A stretch of DNA of 64,000 bases, taken from NCBI GenBank assembly GCA_021464415.1, contig CM038466.1, positions 32,394,833-32,458,832 on the forward strand, given 5' to 3'. Position numbers and translations under genes: made by a program. Below, in pieces: positions 1 through 9,717 of the stretch (positions are counted from its first letter, which is position 1; every line of letters begins with the position of its first letter). This DNA is from Lonicera japonica (taxonomy: Eukaryota; Streptophyta; Magnoliopsida; Dipsacales; Caprifoliaceae). The notes under the pieces are model-generated. The model saw nothing but the letters and a program-made list of their open reading frames with translations. It ran no database searches and had not been told where the DNA came from.

Positions 1-871
1 TTTACTTAGAACTCGAATTTGGACAATCTATATATCATCGGAAAGAGGATTCGAAGAGTTACAACTTTTATCTTTAGAGTTCCTCCAAATTATGGATGGA
101 TTAATACAAAAATGTGTAGAATATAGCAGTCTGGCAAAAACAGCAACTGTCACTGTGCAACAGGCTGGTTATGTCAACAACTTTGCGATCAGTTTCAACC
201 TTCTTAGAGTTTAATTTAGTCTTACCTTCCAACATGAGAGTTGAAGAGGGGTCAAATATCTTCCTAACAGTTCAAACAGTGAGTCATTTGGAGTTCGGAT
301 GAAGAAGTTATGGTCTTCCAAAGTTGGACAAAAACTCATTTCGCCGAAACTTGATTTTACTGTCAACCGATCGAATTCAACTACGGATATCCGAAATACA
401 TTTCTACCATAGAAGCATATGAAAAATCACTAATATGACGTGTAGAAGGTGTTTAATTGATTAAAACACCATTTAAAGTAAGAATGACCATCTAACGCGA
501 TTTCCTTATCAATAAAAAGGCAAAAGCAAGGTTTGAATAACCAAAACTCATTCGGGCCATTCGAATTGTGTTATGATCATGTACGCAAGTGTGAATATGC
601 TATTGGAACACGTTAGAAGTTTTAAAACTATAAAAGTTATCCCAGATTCAAAATTCACTACCCAAAGCGAAATTTAGGACAAAATGTAAGCAAGGATTGA
701 TTTACACCTCGATTCGCATTCAGTCCATTTGAATGGTAAAACGACCACTCACGCAATTGTATTACGACTATAGAGACATGTTAGAGGTGTCCAATCTACT
801 AAATTCTTAATTAAACTAAAACTTATCACCCCAAGCGGGATTAACAAGTGAATTAAAATTGGGGTGTTACA
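1..871. mobile_element. 3' part of a long solo LTR, copy 1
   Basis: This matches the last part of the 2.9 kb LTR seen whole at 53013-55915 and ends in the same terminal GGGGTGTTACA. The beginning lies outside the window. No internal retrotransposon sequence follows, so in both copies the LTR is solitary. After the LTR end, this copy lacks about 33 bp that is present in copy 2 (near 55924-55956), a deletion flanked by a short CCCT repeat. Confidence 0.75.
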
Positions 872-1520
872 CAACCCCCTAAGGCCCGTCTAATGAGAAG
901 TGAGTGCAGTCATATAAACTCAACTTAAATGGAGAGAGTGAGTTACTAAGCATTCTTCTAATATTAGGCATTGGGAGTGTTTAAAATGTGTTTTTAGTTA
1001 AATTCTTTTTTGGGGGTTGTTTGTGACACATTTGGGTGTGTAAATAACACCACCCTTTTTAATCCTATCCCTCCTTTTATCCTACCCGCCAAACATGCCC
1101 TTAGTTGCATCAATTTAGATTTAAATTAATGTATTTGGAGCAATTTCTCCCCTCTATCTAATTTTGATCAAATTATTAGTCAAATGGGTTTGGTCACAGT
1201 CGAATGGGTGTAGTTTTTGTTCTAAATTTAGATCTTATTTGTCTTGAACAAAAATGTTGACCAACACCAATTGAAGCTGGTCATAATTTTTGTCTGATGT
1301 TGACAAATTGACAGGGTTGATAATTTAAGGGACGAATTTGATACAAACACCATTGTTTAACAACCAAATTGACACAATTTAGAGGACGAATTGATGCAAA
1401 TACAATTGTTTAAAAACCAAATTAACACAATTGATAGTAAAGGAATACAATTGGAAGTGGCTTAAATGCAATGCTCAAAATGAGGATGGAATTGCAATCC
1501 ATTAAAGAAGGAGTTGGTCA

Positions 1521-2160
1521 GAAATCTTCGCGGCTGTGCTATGGAGTAGTATCTGGAAAGGGAGTAATGAAGAATGCTTTGAGAATATCCAGTCTTCCTC
1601 TTATAGAATTACTAAGAAAGCGTTAGTTTTGGCGGCTGACATGCAGTAAAGAGTGGATGAGTTTGATGGTCTCAGTCTTGATCCAGTTAATGGGAGCTGG
1701 ACCAAAACCCCCTGGTTATCTGAAACTCAATGTCTATGTGAGCTGCAGAGATGGGATAGTGGCATACGGTGGGGTGACTAGAGACGAATTGGGCAGTTGG
1801 ATTTGGGGCTTTGCAGATCATGGTGGTGGAACTAAAGCTCTTTTTGCAGAAGTTATAGCTATTAAAAAGACACTTGATTTTGTATTGGTAGGGTCAACCA
1901 ACTAACTATTCTCAGGCAGTGAACCTTATCCACATCCACAGTCATTCTGATGAATCCCACCCCTTGCGTGAGTTTATTCTGGACTGCAAGGATATGCATA
2001 TGAAAACCTACATCCACGGTCATTCTGATGAATCCCATCTTTTGCGTGAGCTTATTCTGGACTGCAAGGACATGCATATGAAAACGTACTTCCACGGTAT
2101 GAAAACCTACAACCGCAGTCATTCATCACTATTGGCAAACTCAAACAAAATTCAAAACTA
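1521..2160 (+). pseudogene. LINE-type RNase H-like (RVT_3) pseudogene
   Basis: A plus-strand frame from 1521 reads a tract typical of the region before the plant LINE RNase H (LWSSIWKGSNEE). It stops at TAA near 1646. A second frame continues with KPPGYLKLNVYVS, then GGVTRDELGSWIWGF and FAEVIAIKKTLDFVL, the usual RVT_3 order of a KLN strand, a GGVxRD strand and an AE helix. The C-terminal segment (HSDESHPLREFILDCKDMHM) is present as an approximately 80-bp tandem duplication between 1930 and 2090. Frameshift, stop and internal duplication make this a dead fragment. The family call rests on motif recognition. Copy 2 at 56596 lacks the first stop. Confidence 0.6.
1930..2095. repeat. Approximately 80-bp tandem duplication within the RNase H relic
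   Basis: Two head-to-tail units begin with CATCCACAGTCATTCTGATG / CATCCACGGTCATTCTGATG and end with GCATATGAAAAC. They differ at a few bases. A partial third unit follows in this copy. It also occurs in copy 2, so it predates the segmental duplication. Confidence 0.85.
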
Positions 2161-2173
2161 AAATTAGTAGGGG

Positions 2174-2260
2174 CCTGAGTGCTCCTCCAAAGTGCAATGG
2201 AAGTCACTAACCTAGGCCTGGGCCTCATTGATCACCCATTGACCCCATCCAGGTAAGTAT
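2174..2260 (-). pseudogene. U1 snRNA 5'-half relic
   Basis: On the minus strand the sequence starts ATACTTACCTGG at 2260, the U1 5' end that pairs with 5' splice sites. It continues through stem-loops I-II (GGGTCAATGGGTGATCAATG, then the TAGGTTAGTGACTTCC tract) and then fails: the 3' half with the Sm site and terminal stem is missing. No good TATA/USE precedes it. The second duplication copy lacks it, because it lost about 440 bp between positions equivalent to 2090 and 2530. Confidence 0.85.
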
Positions 2261-2768
2261 GTATTACAATGCTAGTACATCCTCTTTTATTCGCTTGTTC
2301 TCATTTTAATCTATTATTCTTTGCAACCTGGGAAGCAAACACAGAGTTTTTCTTGATCGGATACATAGAGAGGGAACGGGGATAAACCTAGCTGCTTGAA
2401 AATAAATGACCTTATTCATAGGCCTGTCATTGGTTGTTTTGTGTTAGGTTGAATTCACGTTGAGTAAAAAGGGTTCACCCATACATGATTCATTTAATAG
2501 ACAGGAAGAAAAATTTATTCATACACAACTTATTTACGAATGGCAAGACCCCGTTTATTTTAACCCATTAACTTAGAATGTTAAAATTGAAACTCTAAAA
2601 TTGGAGCACCATTTGAACTAATTCAACACAATCAAACATGATTACACGAATCAGCACAAAAAAAGAAAAAAGAAAACTTGGTTTAAAACTTTGAGTTTAA
2701 ATATGACATAGGTTCCCTCAACTACACAAAATATTCACCACCTTACACGAGCACCATTAAGCAAAAGA

Positions 2769-3169
2769 TGTGACGCCCTGAGCGATGAGTACTCCCTTGT
2801 GTGGAGGAATGGTAGCTCGAGCGATGAGTACTCCCTTGTGTGGAGGAATGGTAGCTCAAAGGGGGCATCCCACACCGGAAGTTGGGGGATCCTTGGAGAC
2901 CCATATAAGTAAGATATGGTCGCTAATTAAGTACGAGGCTCCTTGGGACGCAGACAATATCGCCGCTGCGTACTCTGATACCAGGACGAGGCCTTTTGGG
3001 TAGCTCACTGGCTTCGGATCCCATGAGAACTCCGAAGTTAAGCTGGGTGACCCCCTGGGAAGCTGGTCGTGAGCTCCCAGAAACAAAGCCGTGAGGGTAG
3101 ATGTCCTGGGGCTGAGGCCTGGCTAGGACGCTACCCAGAGCGGACAATATCGTACTGAGGTGCGACACA
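2769..3169 (+). mobile_element. Cassandra-like solo LTR carrying a 5S rRNA-derived segment
   Basis: A block of about 400 bp begins TGTGACGCC and ends GCGACACA. It is absent from the second duplication copy, where about 23 other bases stand instead. Inside it, 3012-3070 resembles plant 5S rRNA: CGGATCCCATGAGAACTCCG, then AAGTTAAGC, then TGGGTGACCCCCTGGGAAG. About 27 bases of normal 5S (the GTGCTTGGGCGAGAG tract) are missing between the last two parts. 5S sequence within an LTR is the hallmark of Cassandra TRIM retrotransposons. Only one LTR is seen, and I found no clear target duplication. It is not a functional 5S gene. Confidence 0.65.
2780..2857. repeat. 39-bp perfect tandem duplication
   Basis: Two identical 39-bp units, 2780-2818 and 2819-2857, start GAGCGATGAGTACTCCC and end GGTAGCTC. 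They lie in the 5' part of the Cassandra-like LTR. Confidence 0.95.
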
Positions 3170-3345
3170 GTACACGTGCCCATTAAGGGTTCTTCCATAC
3201 TTAGTAATTTATTGTCGAGTTATCAGGTGATGCCTCACATTCCAAGCCTAACTAGATTAGGCATGTACCAATATCACATAGTTGAAGCCTATACTCTCTT
3301 CTTGCGAAAGTAAATGAAGCAAGTTAATGAATAAAAATAACTTAT

Positions 3346-3431
3346 AAGATTATATATATATGTTTTTCCGTTGAAGTGAGTTTTTCTTGATTATATATAT
3401 ATGTTTTTCCCTTGAAGTGAGTTTTTCTTGA
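3346..3431. repeat. Approximately 41-bp tandem duplication private to copy 1
   Basis: The unit ATTATATATATATG...TTTTTCTTG occurs twice here and only once at the matching place in copy 2 (about 57613-57654). It is a recent local expansion or loss after the segmental duplication. Confidence 0.85.
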
Positions 3432-3433
3432 TT

Positions 3434-3712
3434 TGAGAGCTTGTCAAGGTGGTTTACCGTTTCCCTATTTGATCAATGCATTCAAATGAGAGGTATCTGC
3501 TTGGCCTGACAGCCTCCAAGTGTTTTTGTTGTGAGAACCCAATAAGAGAAACTATCAACCATCTGTTTATCACTAGATATATTGCTAGAAAAGCGTGGAA
3601 TGAGATGGAAAGTATGATGGGGATTCATGGTACTGCCTCTCCGCTGCAATTGAAATTCAAATGGTGGATGGCTAAGGTGAGATCTTCTTGCCACATAGGA
3701 ATTTTGTTTTAA
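3434..3712 (+). pseudogene. zf-RVT (reverse-transcriptase zinc-binding) fragment of a LINE
   Basis: The open stretch at 3476-3712 (78 residues) shows CFCCENPIRETINHLF, the C-x2-C...ET-x2-HLF signature of the zf-RVT domain that follows reverse transcriptase in plant LINEs, then KAWNEMESMMG. The second CHC ligand position is degraded (HLFITRYIARKAW lacks the cysteine). There is no RT upstream, so this is a short non-functional relic. It is also present in copy 2 at 57655-57935. Confidence 0.6.
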
Positions 3713-4505
3713 AAATGAGAATACGTATCAAAAAATCCTACGAGATATAAAAATCTACTTGCAAGGGCCCCTTGTCTTGTAATTGGTTGGCTTTGCCCTC
3801 TTTTTTTTTTCGGTTTTGCTTTGTAGGATGACTACTTCGTAGTTGTGTTGGTGTTTTGCGTTAAAAAAAATAGAAAGAAAAAGATAATGGAGGAAAAAAA
3901 AAACCTCACGCAAAAAAAAGTGTATAGTGATGATTTTTTTCATAGGGTAGAAATCGGGGTGAGAAGAAAGTTTTTTACACTATTTTTTAGGCTAAATTTG
4001 ACTTAGTTTTGAATTTCAGTGGGGTGAGAAGACTGATTTTTTGGGCATATTTAGTAACACCCTTTTAAGTTTTGTTCTTGTATTTTACTATTATTTAAGA
4101 ACGCCCTTTAAGTTATGTTCTTGGATTACATTTTATTTTAAAGTTATTCTAGGTATTTTTTTTGGCAAAACAGAGAGTACTGTAAATTGAGCTGAATTTG
4201 TTTCTCTCCATTGGTGTCGTGTGCAGAGAATGAAGCGATGAGTCGAGCGTTGTAGGGGCTAGTTTGCTTCAGATCTGCAGCTTATTTGAGCAGAAACTTG
4301 GTTCCAACCGGAGTTTAAAAATTCAAAATTTGTCTTCACTATTTTCTCAGTATTTGTGGGTTGTATAAGAAACCAGGCTTCTTCTCGTGTTCCCTCCTTG
4401 ATAGCTTTGCTGCATATTCTTTCTATTAGCTAATTTAGCACCTCCAACACTTCCTATCCAATGCTTCCTAATCTAATGATTAAATTGAAAAGCTTTTTTA
4501 TAATT

Positions 4506-4593
4506 TGGCCAGGCCAATACAATAGTTCAACGCAAAGGTGAACTGAAAAGAACTGATACTACACTAAATCTTACCAAAAGGCCGAGAAAGGTT
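4506..4593 (-). pseudogene. U2 snRNA relic with a large internal deletion
   Basis: Read on the minus strand from 4593, the first approximately 40 bases follow U2 (TTTCTCGGCCTTTTGG, then TAGTATCAGTTCTT). It then jumps straight to the U2 3' end (CAATGCAATAG-like bases and GGCCTGGCC). The middle, with the Sm site and stem-loop IIb/III, is lost. It is duplicated at 58719-58806. Confidence 0.85.
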
Positions 4594-4779
4594 TGCTTAA
4601 AATTGTCTCTTCGTATTCATTTTATCTCTCAGCTATATTATCTTTCTTTCACAGATAAACAACGGACTCAGCTGGACTCCTTATTGGTCATGCTTTCTAT
4701 CTAATGGTTAACTTTGGATCAAATTAAAGAAACCGATAAACCCTCTGCTCATTTGCATACTTTAAAAGCTACTAATTTT

Positions 4780-4832
4780 GTAAGTTATCTTTTCTTTAGC
4801 CGTGTTCAATATACAGTCTTGCATGTTTCCAC
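4780..4832. other. Short inverted segment relative to copy 2
   Basis: Bases 4780-4832 are the reverse complement of 59491-59545 in copy 2 with minor differences. About 490 bp present in copy 2 before that segment (59004-59490) is missing here. This is a deletion coupled to an inversion in one of the copies. Confidence 0.85.
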
Positions 4833-5051
4833 GGTATAATTTTCATCTTTTCATCTTACAAATTTAGTAATACTGAATTACTAAATAACTAGAGAAGAAA
4901 GACAATGAAAGGTTACATTAACAAAATAAGATTGGTCCTGCAGTATTTGTGTCAGTGAGGCTGCATGCAATATTTGTAATATATGCAGGATGGCAAAAGG
5001 AAGGCAATTCTTCAAGCAAATTAATGAAAGATGAAAATTATAACTAAAATT

Positions 5052-5213
5052 GGAGGGGGCCGCGCGAACGCAGGCCCCCACTGCCACAAATTATGATGTA
5101 GGCTCCACCACTTGGGTAGACCTTAGGCGAGCACCCCTCCAAAGTGCAATGGAGGTCACTAACCTAGGCCATGGGCTTTCATGATCACCCATTGACCCCA
5201 TCCAGGTAAGTAT
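5052..5213 (-). ncRNA. U1: U1 spliceosomal snRNA gene
   Basis: A full-length plant U1 of about 162 nt. The RNA begins ATACTTACCTGGATGGGG at 5213, so the segment that base-pairs with 5' splice sites is intact. It ends in the terminal stem TGCGTTCGCGCGGCC near 5052. The Sm-site region ATAATTTGTGG is present. Promoter elements are at the expected positions: TATA at 5238-5245 and USE (AGTCCCGCATTGG) at 5273-5285. Downstream, CAATTTTAGTTATAA at about 5037-5051 resembles the plant snRNA 3'-end box CA(N)AGTNNAA. This is one of the best functional candidates in the cluster. It is duplicated at 59751-59911. Confidence 0.93.
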
Positions 5214-5237
5214 GTTGTTCTGTACTACTTCATTCCA

Positions 5238-5285
5238 CTTTATAGGCTTTCTTTCACCCCCTCTTATAAATTCCAATGCGGGACT
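5238..5285 (-). promoter_or_regulatory. USE and TATA of the U1 gene
   Basis: CTATAAAG (minus strand, 5238-5245) lies 25-32 bases before the RNA start. AGTCCCGCATTGG (5273-5285) lies 60-72 bases before it and differs from the USE consensus by a G for A. USE-TATA spacing is of the plant Pol II snRNA type. Confidence 0.85.
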
Positions 5286-5850
5286 TGTACTCATCTATCA
5301 CAGAGTTGTTAGCCCTGAAAGGCTCAAACTATGGGTACAAATGAAGTAAACAGGGGGAACCTAGCTCTTGATTATTTTTCCACTTTCAGTAGAGAAGCAT
5401 ATCGAACTACGTCTTTGATTCATCAGTAAAACAACACTTTTTGAAGATAAATGGCATTGTTGCTCATTTTCAATTCCTTAGATAGTGGCACTCATTGAAG
5501 CAACAGGAGAATTTTCCTTTAGTTTATGCTCTGCTGTGCATTGAGATATGGACATAAAACCAACCAAGGAACTTGTGTGCTAAAAAAAAAAGAGTTAATT
5601 CCGATTGAATTTAGATCAACAAAACCAGTAACCCATTTTTTTATTCTGATAATTTACAATATTATTCTATAAAAGGTGATGCAGTGTTTTCTTATGTTGT
5701 CAATATATCTCATTAAAAGGAACTTAAAAACTAACCAAAATTACTTTGAAGTTATACCTGATAAATTGAAAACAAAAAAGAAAAGATTTGAAGTTATACC
5801 TGATAAATTGAAAACAAAAAAGAAAAGAAAAGAATTAATTAATTTTTGAA

Positions 5851-6065
5851 GTCTGTCAGACAACCGCAGGACCACCCCAGCCCAGAGAGGAGGGGAGGCT
5901 GAGAACGATCATCTACTGCTTCACCACTGGTCCAGTGGTAAGCTGTTAATCACGCTCTAGTCATGCAGTCATAACTCATCCACCAGACTTAGGTTCCTGT
6001 CTCCTTAGAAATCAAGGATACAGAGGTACATTCCTATAGAACAGATCCTGTTCAAGTAAGGTCGT
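5851..6065 (-). ncRNA. U3: U3 snoRNA gene
   Basis: The minus strand from 6065 reads ACGACCTTACTTGAACAGGA and then TCTGTTCTATAGG, the conserved 5' domain (box A region) of plant U3. It continues with GGTGGATGAGTTATGACTG, GAAGCAGTAGATGATCGTTC (box B/C region) and ends GTCTGACAGAC (box D region). U3 guides early pre-rRNA cleavage in the nucleolus. In plants U3 is known to be made by Pol III with a USE and TATA. Here T-rich DNA lies downstream at about 5814-5830 as a possible terminator. The copy at 60552-60761 is 5 bp shorter in the GAGG-rich 3' stem. This is the only non-spliceosomal RNA gene in the array. Confidence 0.93.
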
Positions 6066-6087
6066 GCTCATTCATTGTTAGATACCT

Positions 6088-6133
6088 CTATATATATCTT
6101 TTCTGTTTTATACATGTTCCCAATGTGGGACTT
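6088..6133 (-). promoter_or_regulatory. USE and TATA of the U3 gene (Pol III-like spacing)
   Basis: On the minus strand, AGTCCCACATTG (6121-6132) is a near-perfect USE at about -56 to -67, and TATATATAG (6088-6097) is the TATA at about -24 to -32. The USE is roughly 6-7 bases nearer the start than in the U1 genes here. That fits the shorter USE-TATA spacing that marks plant Pol III snRNA promoters. Confidence 0.8.
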
Positions 6134-6562
6134 CACTGAGCTCGATAGGTGTGCGTTTTCATACTACTGTTTGGCTTGTTGCTTCCTAGTTCTGTGCGTT
6201 TACAGGTTTATATATTATTAAGAGCTGATATTCAATATTAACATAAACTACTGTCTTGGAAGTTAAAAATGGACATAAAGTAGTAGGCAATAGTAGTGGT
6301 CAAGAACTATTTTGACATTCCTTAGTTCTTTTTTGGTTAGATTTATAAAGGAAGTGTGGAAGGGAAGGACATTTAAATTTGTAAGGAATTGAAGTGCACC
6401 ATATTATAACTGTTAGATCAGACGGAAGCCGAATAATTGTAGTTTAAGAGTGGAAGCAGGCTGATAAAAACATTTCAGAAGAGAGAGATTATTGTAAGAA
6501 TAAGAAACTAAATAAATGCCTATTATTATACCTGAGATTATAGGCGGTTTCCCGACAATAAG

Positions 6563-6852
6563 GGAGGAACCTCCAAAAATAAGAGTATGCCACTTAGTGC
6601 TTGTTTGGTTCGAGCTTTTGTCGTTCGATCCCGGAATCATAAATTGGTAAAATTCACACCAAGAGTCTCTTAGTTCAATTTCAAGAGGCTGAATTATAAG
6701 TTGACAAGACTCATATTCCTTGTGAAATTACTATTTTGGGTTCCGGGAACGGATAAAAAATTGAATCAAATGAACAGTTAGTGTAGCAAGCACATGGTAG
6801 TCTTCGGTAAAAGGGGGAATGATAGTTCTCTTTGTGCTCACTGCGTGGCCGC
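6563..6852 (-). pseudogene. U5 snRNA gene split by a MITE
   Basis: The 5' part (minus strand, 6852 to about 6784) has GTGAGCACAAAGAGAACTATC, then a loop reading CCCCTTTTACCGAAG instead of CGCCTTTTACTAAAG. The 3' part (6599 to 6563) holds GGCATACTCTTATTTTTGGAGG with the Sm site. Between them sits a 178-bp inverted-repeat element. Both the changed loop and the insertion make it inactive. It is duplicated at 61258-61547 with the same insertion, so the insertion came first. Confidence 0.85.
6600..6777. mobile_element. 178-bp MITE inside the U5 relic
   Basis: The ends form an imperfect terminal inverted repeat: the left starts CTTGTTTGGTTCGAGC..., followed by TTC.ATCCCGGAA. The right, reverse-complemented, starts CTGTTCATTTGATTCA... 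and has CGTTCCCGGAACCC. TTAGTG flanks both sides (6594-6599 and 6778-6783) as a target duplication. The superfamily is undecided. Confidence 0.75.
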
Positions 6853-7450
6853 TTGAATGATAAAATATGGTTTTTGAACATATATACCATGTTCTTGAAG
6901 TCCATCACTAAGCATTGAAGAACAAAATATGTTCTTTTTATGACATGTGATCTTGAGCATTTCCCTTAAGGAAAGAAAGTAACAATAATATCAAAAGAAC
7001 TTGATAAAGATAACAATGGTAGAAAAGTATCTTATTGCTTTATCTTATTGTCTGGAATTTGTAGTCTGGCTATTCAAAGAGACTGTTGTAGCCTCATGTG
7101 TATTGAATGGAGTTCGTTGGTTTCGCTTTGTAAATACACTAACACGGCCTAAGCGCTCATACTCCAAGTGCAAAAAGAATGAGGGATTTTGCAAAAGAGG
7201 AAATCCTAAATCTTTCTTTCAAGTAGTCCAACACACACAGTAAGTGCATAGAAATGCAATACTTGCCCAAGTATTTAAGCTGAAATATAATTTAAAATTT
7301 GGAATATCAATGCTTGCAGCCAAACATAGAGAATCCTCAAGGCAAAAAAAAAAAAAGACAGTTAATTGCAGTAGATTATATCTTTGAAAAAATTAAGATC
7401 TGATAGTATAATGATATCTAAATTCAAATTAAAAGCTTAAACTCTGATTT

Positions 7451-7500
7451 GGTGGGGCGTGCCAGGCTATTGCAATAGTTTAAGACAAAGGTCAAGGCTT
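7451..7500 (-). pseudogene. U2 snRNA 3'-end relic
   Basis: The minus strand ends in CTATTGCAATAGCCTGGCACG and CCCCACC, followed by AAATCAGAGTTTAA, which looks like the U2 3' box. Only about 50 bases of the U2 3' stem-loop remain. It is duplicated at 62145-62195. Confidence 0.75.
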
Positions 7501-8060
7501 AAGCTAAACTTAGACTTTTTTGTACACATTTCGAAAGCGCTCTTTCTCTCTAAGACAAGCATTTGGAACTTGCAGGGTGCCTGGGTAAAACAAATCTATT
7601 AACCTCTTGTAATGATTCGAGTCAAAAGAGTTAGTAATTTTGGTTTGTCAGTTATGCCCATCTTGATTCGGGAGCCATACAAAAGTCGCACCAAAATAAC
7701 ATAATTGTTTGTCTCACTGCTACTTGAAAAAGAATACATTAGATTTAGGATTTGCAAAAAAAAAAACAGGGTAATCCAAAAAGATTTGCTCACAAAAACA
7801 TATCTACTATTATATAAACCCGGAAGGCATTTTGGGGTTTTGAAGCTATCTCAGGTTTTTGTTCTTCCAATTTTACCCATGTGGACTTTCATTTCATGAT
7901 GTAAACAAAATTATTTGAACCATCGCCTTTCTAACACATTTTAATTTGTATATAACCAATTATCACTCATCACGTTTGCACAAAAAACTAATTTAGTGTG
8001 ATGTGTAAATTGCTTTTAAAAAAATAACTTTGGAACTAATAAAATAAGGGCTCTACAAAG

Positions 8061-8163
8061 GAGAGCCCTCCAAAAATAAGGGTATGCCACTAAGTGCAGC
8101 CCGCATGGTATTCTTTAGTAAAAAGCAAAACAATAGTTTGCTTTGTGCTCACTGCATGGCTGC
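8061..8163 (-). ncRNA. U5: U5 snRNA gene or recent pseudogene
   Basis: The minus strand gives AGCCATGCAGTGAGCACAAAG, the loop I stem, the loop GCTTTTTACTAAAGAATACC, a GGCATACCC stem, the Sm site CTTATTTTTGG and a closing AGGGCTCTCC stem. The length is about 103 nt. Loop I, which contacts exon ends in the spliceosome and is nearly invariant (GCCTTTTACT), has T for C at one position here. The duplicate at 62761-62864 keeps the normal loop. No convincing TATA/USE is visible upstream, so expression is doubtful. Confidence 0.75.
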
Positions 8164-8629
8164 TTGAGTAATACAATTGCTTCTTCACGGATATCTAGGC
8201 TTCTTACCCCTCTCCTTGTATGTTCTGACGATATTGGAATAGAGAAAGGTGTTCTAAACTTTTGATTCTTTATTTAAAGCAAGCTCCATTACTCAATCTC
8301 ATTCATTTATTTTTTTGATTTGTCAATCGCATTTATTTATACAATCAGAAGTCATTATAATAATTTGCAGTTAACAACAGCTGTTCTTGAAGTCTACATC
8401 ACTAACCAAGTATATAACAATAATGTCAAAAGAATAGATTGAGCAGAACCCTTTTCATTTGACAGAGGAACCCATAACATTATATCATTTGTTCTAATTC
8501 CAATTCTTGTTTTATAGAATCAAATGTTTCTCAATTCAACTTCATATTCTCAGTTATACACTTCGTCTAACATTAGTCTGTTTGTTTTGGGAATGGATTT
8601 TGGTTTTGTGGGGGGGGGGGAGTGGGAGG

Positions 8630-8700
8630 GGAGAGGAAGATCGAATCTACCACCATCCGCTTGAAAACGGGTGGCCTTACCACCAAGCTACCTCAGGCCT
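8630..8700 (-). mobile_element. tRNA-like SINE head fragment
   Basis: The minus strand has TAGCTTGGTGGTAAGG (A-box-like) and GGTAGATTCGATC (B-box-like) about 35 bases apart, followed by a G/C-rich tract. This resembles the Pol III head of a tRNA-derived SINE. No full body or target duplication was seen. It is duplicated at 63335-63400. Confidence 0.4.
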
Positions 8701-9302
8701 CTACAATGTCAGAGTTGAATATTTTCTCATCTTGCCAAAATACATGAAGCTAATGTAATTCTTGCAGAAGAAAGACTAGCAAAGACTAAATTTATTCTAT
8801 AGGGGAGGTAACTTCTAAAGGAGAGAATAGTTCACTCCCTTAGTTCTTTGCTTACTAGTTCTTTGACTTAGGAACATGGAACCAAATTAATGCTTCATTT
8901 GAAGAGTTTTTTTATGATTATCTGCAAGTTGTTAGCATAATTCTCAATGAAGTACTTTATGATTATGTGCTCTCATTATATTGTTATTGTTGCTTAATTC
9001 CGTTACATTTAGTCATCAGTTTTGGCGAACTAGGCTTAGTTGGGCCAAGTTTTATATTGCTATTGTTGCTTACTTTCTGTGGCATTCAGTCATTAGTTTT
9101 GGGCCTTTTGGCTAACAAGACTTGGTTGGTCCTAGGACCAGGTTTGTCCTCCTTTTATGTAGGGCTGGTCTACATGTTTCGGGGGCCCATGGCGAAATTT
9201 GAAAATGGATCCCCATTAACAGTACAAATATAATTTTTTAAGGGATGGCTGGCTTGTTGAAAAAGAGATTTGGAAAGTGAAACGATGATGACCGGCTAAT
9301 TG

Positions 9303-9717
9303 AAAAAGAAATTTGGCTTTAATATGTGGTTCATGGTATTTCTTAACAAATATAATTTTTAATTAATAGCCTTGGAGGAAAGCATTAATTTTTCTTTATT
9401 GATGTTAATTTTTGCTATTTAAGAGGGTTTTACATATATATATATCTAAAGGTTAAACTTTTTATAGTTCATATATAACACTATATATATTTATATAGGA
9501 CATTACCTTCGGACGGGCCCTACTTTTATGTATCTCATGATTGACATTGATGCTCATTTAGTACAAGTTTTTGATAAATTCAGTTGAACACCTAACAAAA
9601 GCCCTATTGACTATTGTACTTGTTTTCAGAAAACAAAAGGGCATATTGATTTTGTACACTTAATTAGAAACTTCTTCTGATAGGGGCATACCACAAATAA
9701 TGATGCAGGAAACACTT
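9303..9717. other. AT-rich spacer just past the duplicated segment visible here
   Basis: Between the visible end of the duplication and the next U1 relic I see only AT-rich DNA with short TATATA tracts (9430-9500). There is no coding or RNA signal. Confidence 0.5.

Larger units (their letters stand above)
1..9302. repeat. Segmental duplication, copy 1 (partner at 55043-64000)
   Basis: The whole stretch reappears at 55043-64000 in the same orientation with high identity by eye: scattered substitutions plus a few large indels. Position 1 aligns with 55043 and position 9302 with 64000. Both window edges cut the duplicated segment, so its true extent is not visible. It contains a partial LTR, two LINE-derived pseudogene pieces and the distal part of the snRNA cluster (U2 relic, U1, U3, U5, U2 relic, U5). 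Features private to this copy are the U1 relic near 2.2 kb, the Cassandra-like LTR at 2769-3169 and an extra 41-bp tandem unit near 3.4 kb. Whether the pair is tandem (unit about 55 kb) or dispersed cannot be decided here. Confidence 0.95.

Noticed and set aside
3012..3070. A functional 5S rRNA gene
   Set aside because: About 27 bases of 5S are missing and it lies in an LTR-like block absent from the other duplicate.
5091..5294. Short protein frames over U1 (also 18756-19025 and 59789-59992)
   Set aside because: They are translations of U1 and its promoter; the repeated peptide reflects the conserved RNA.
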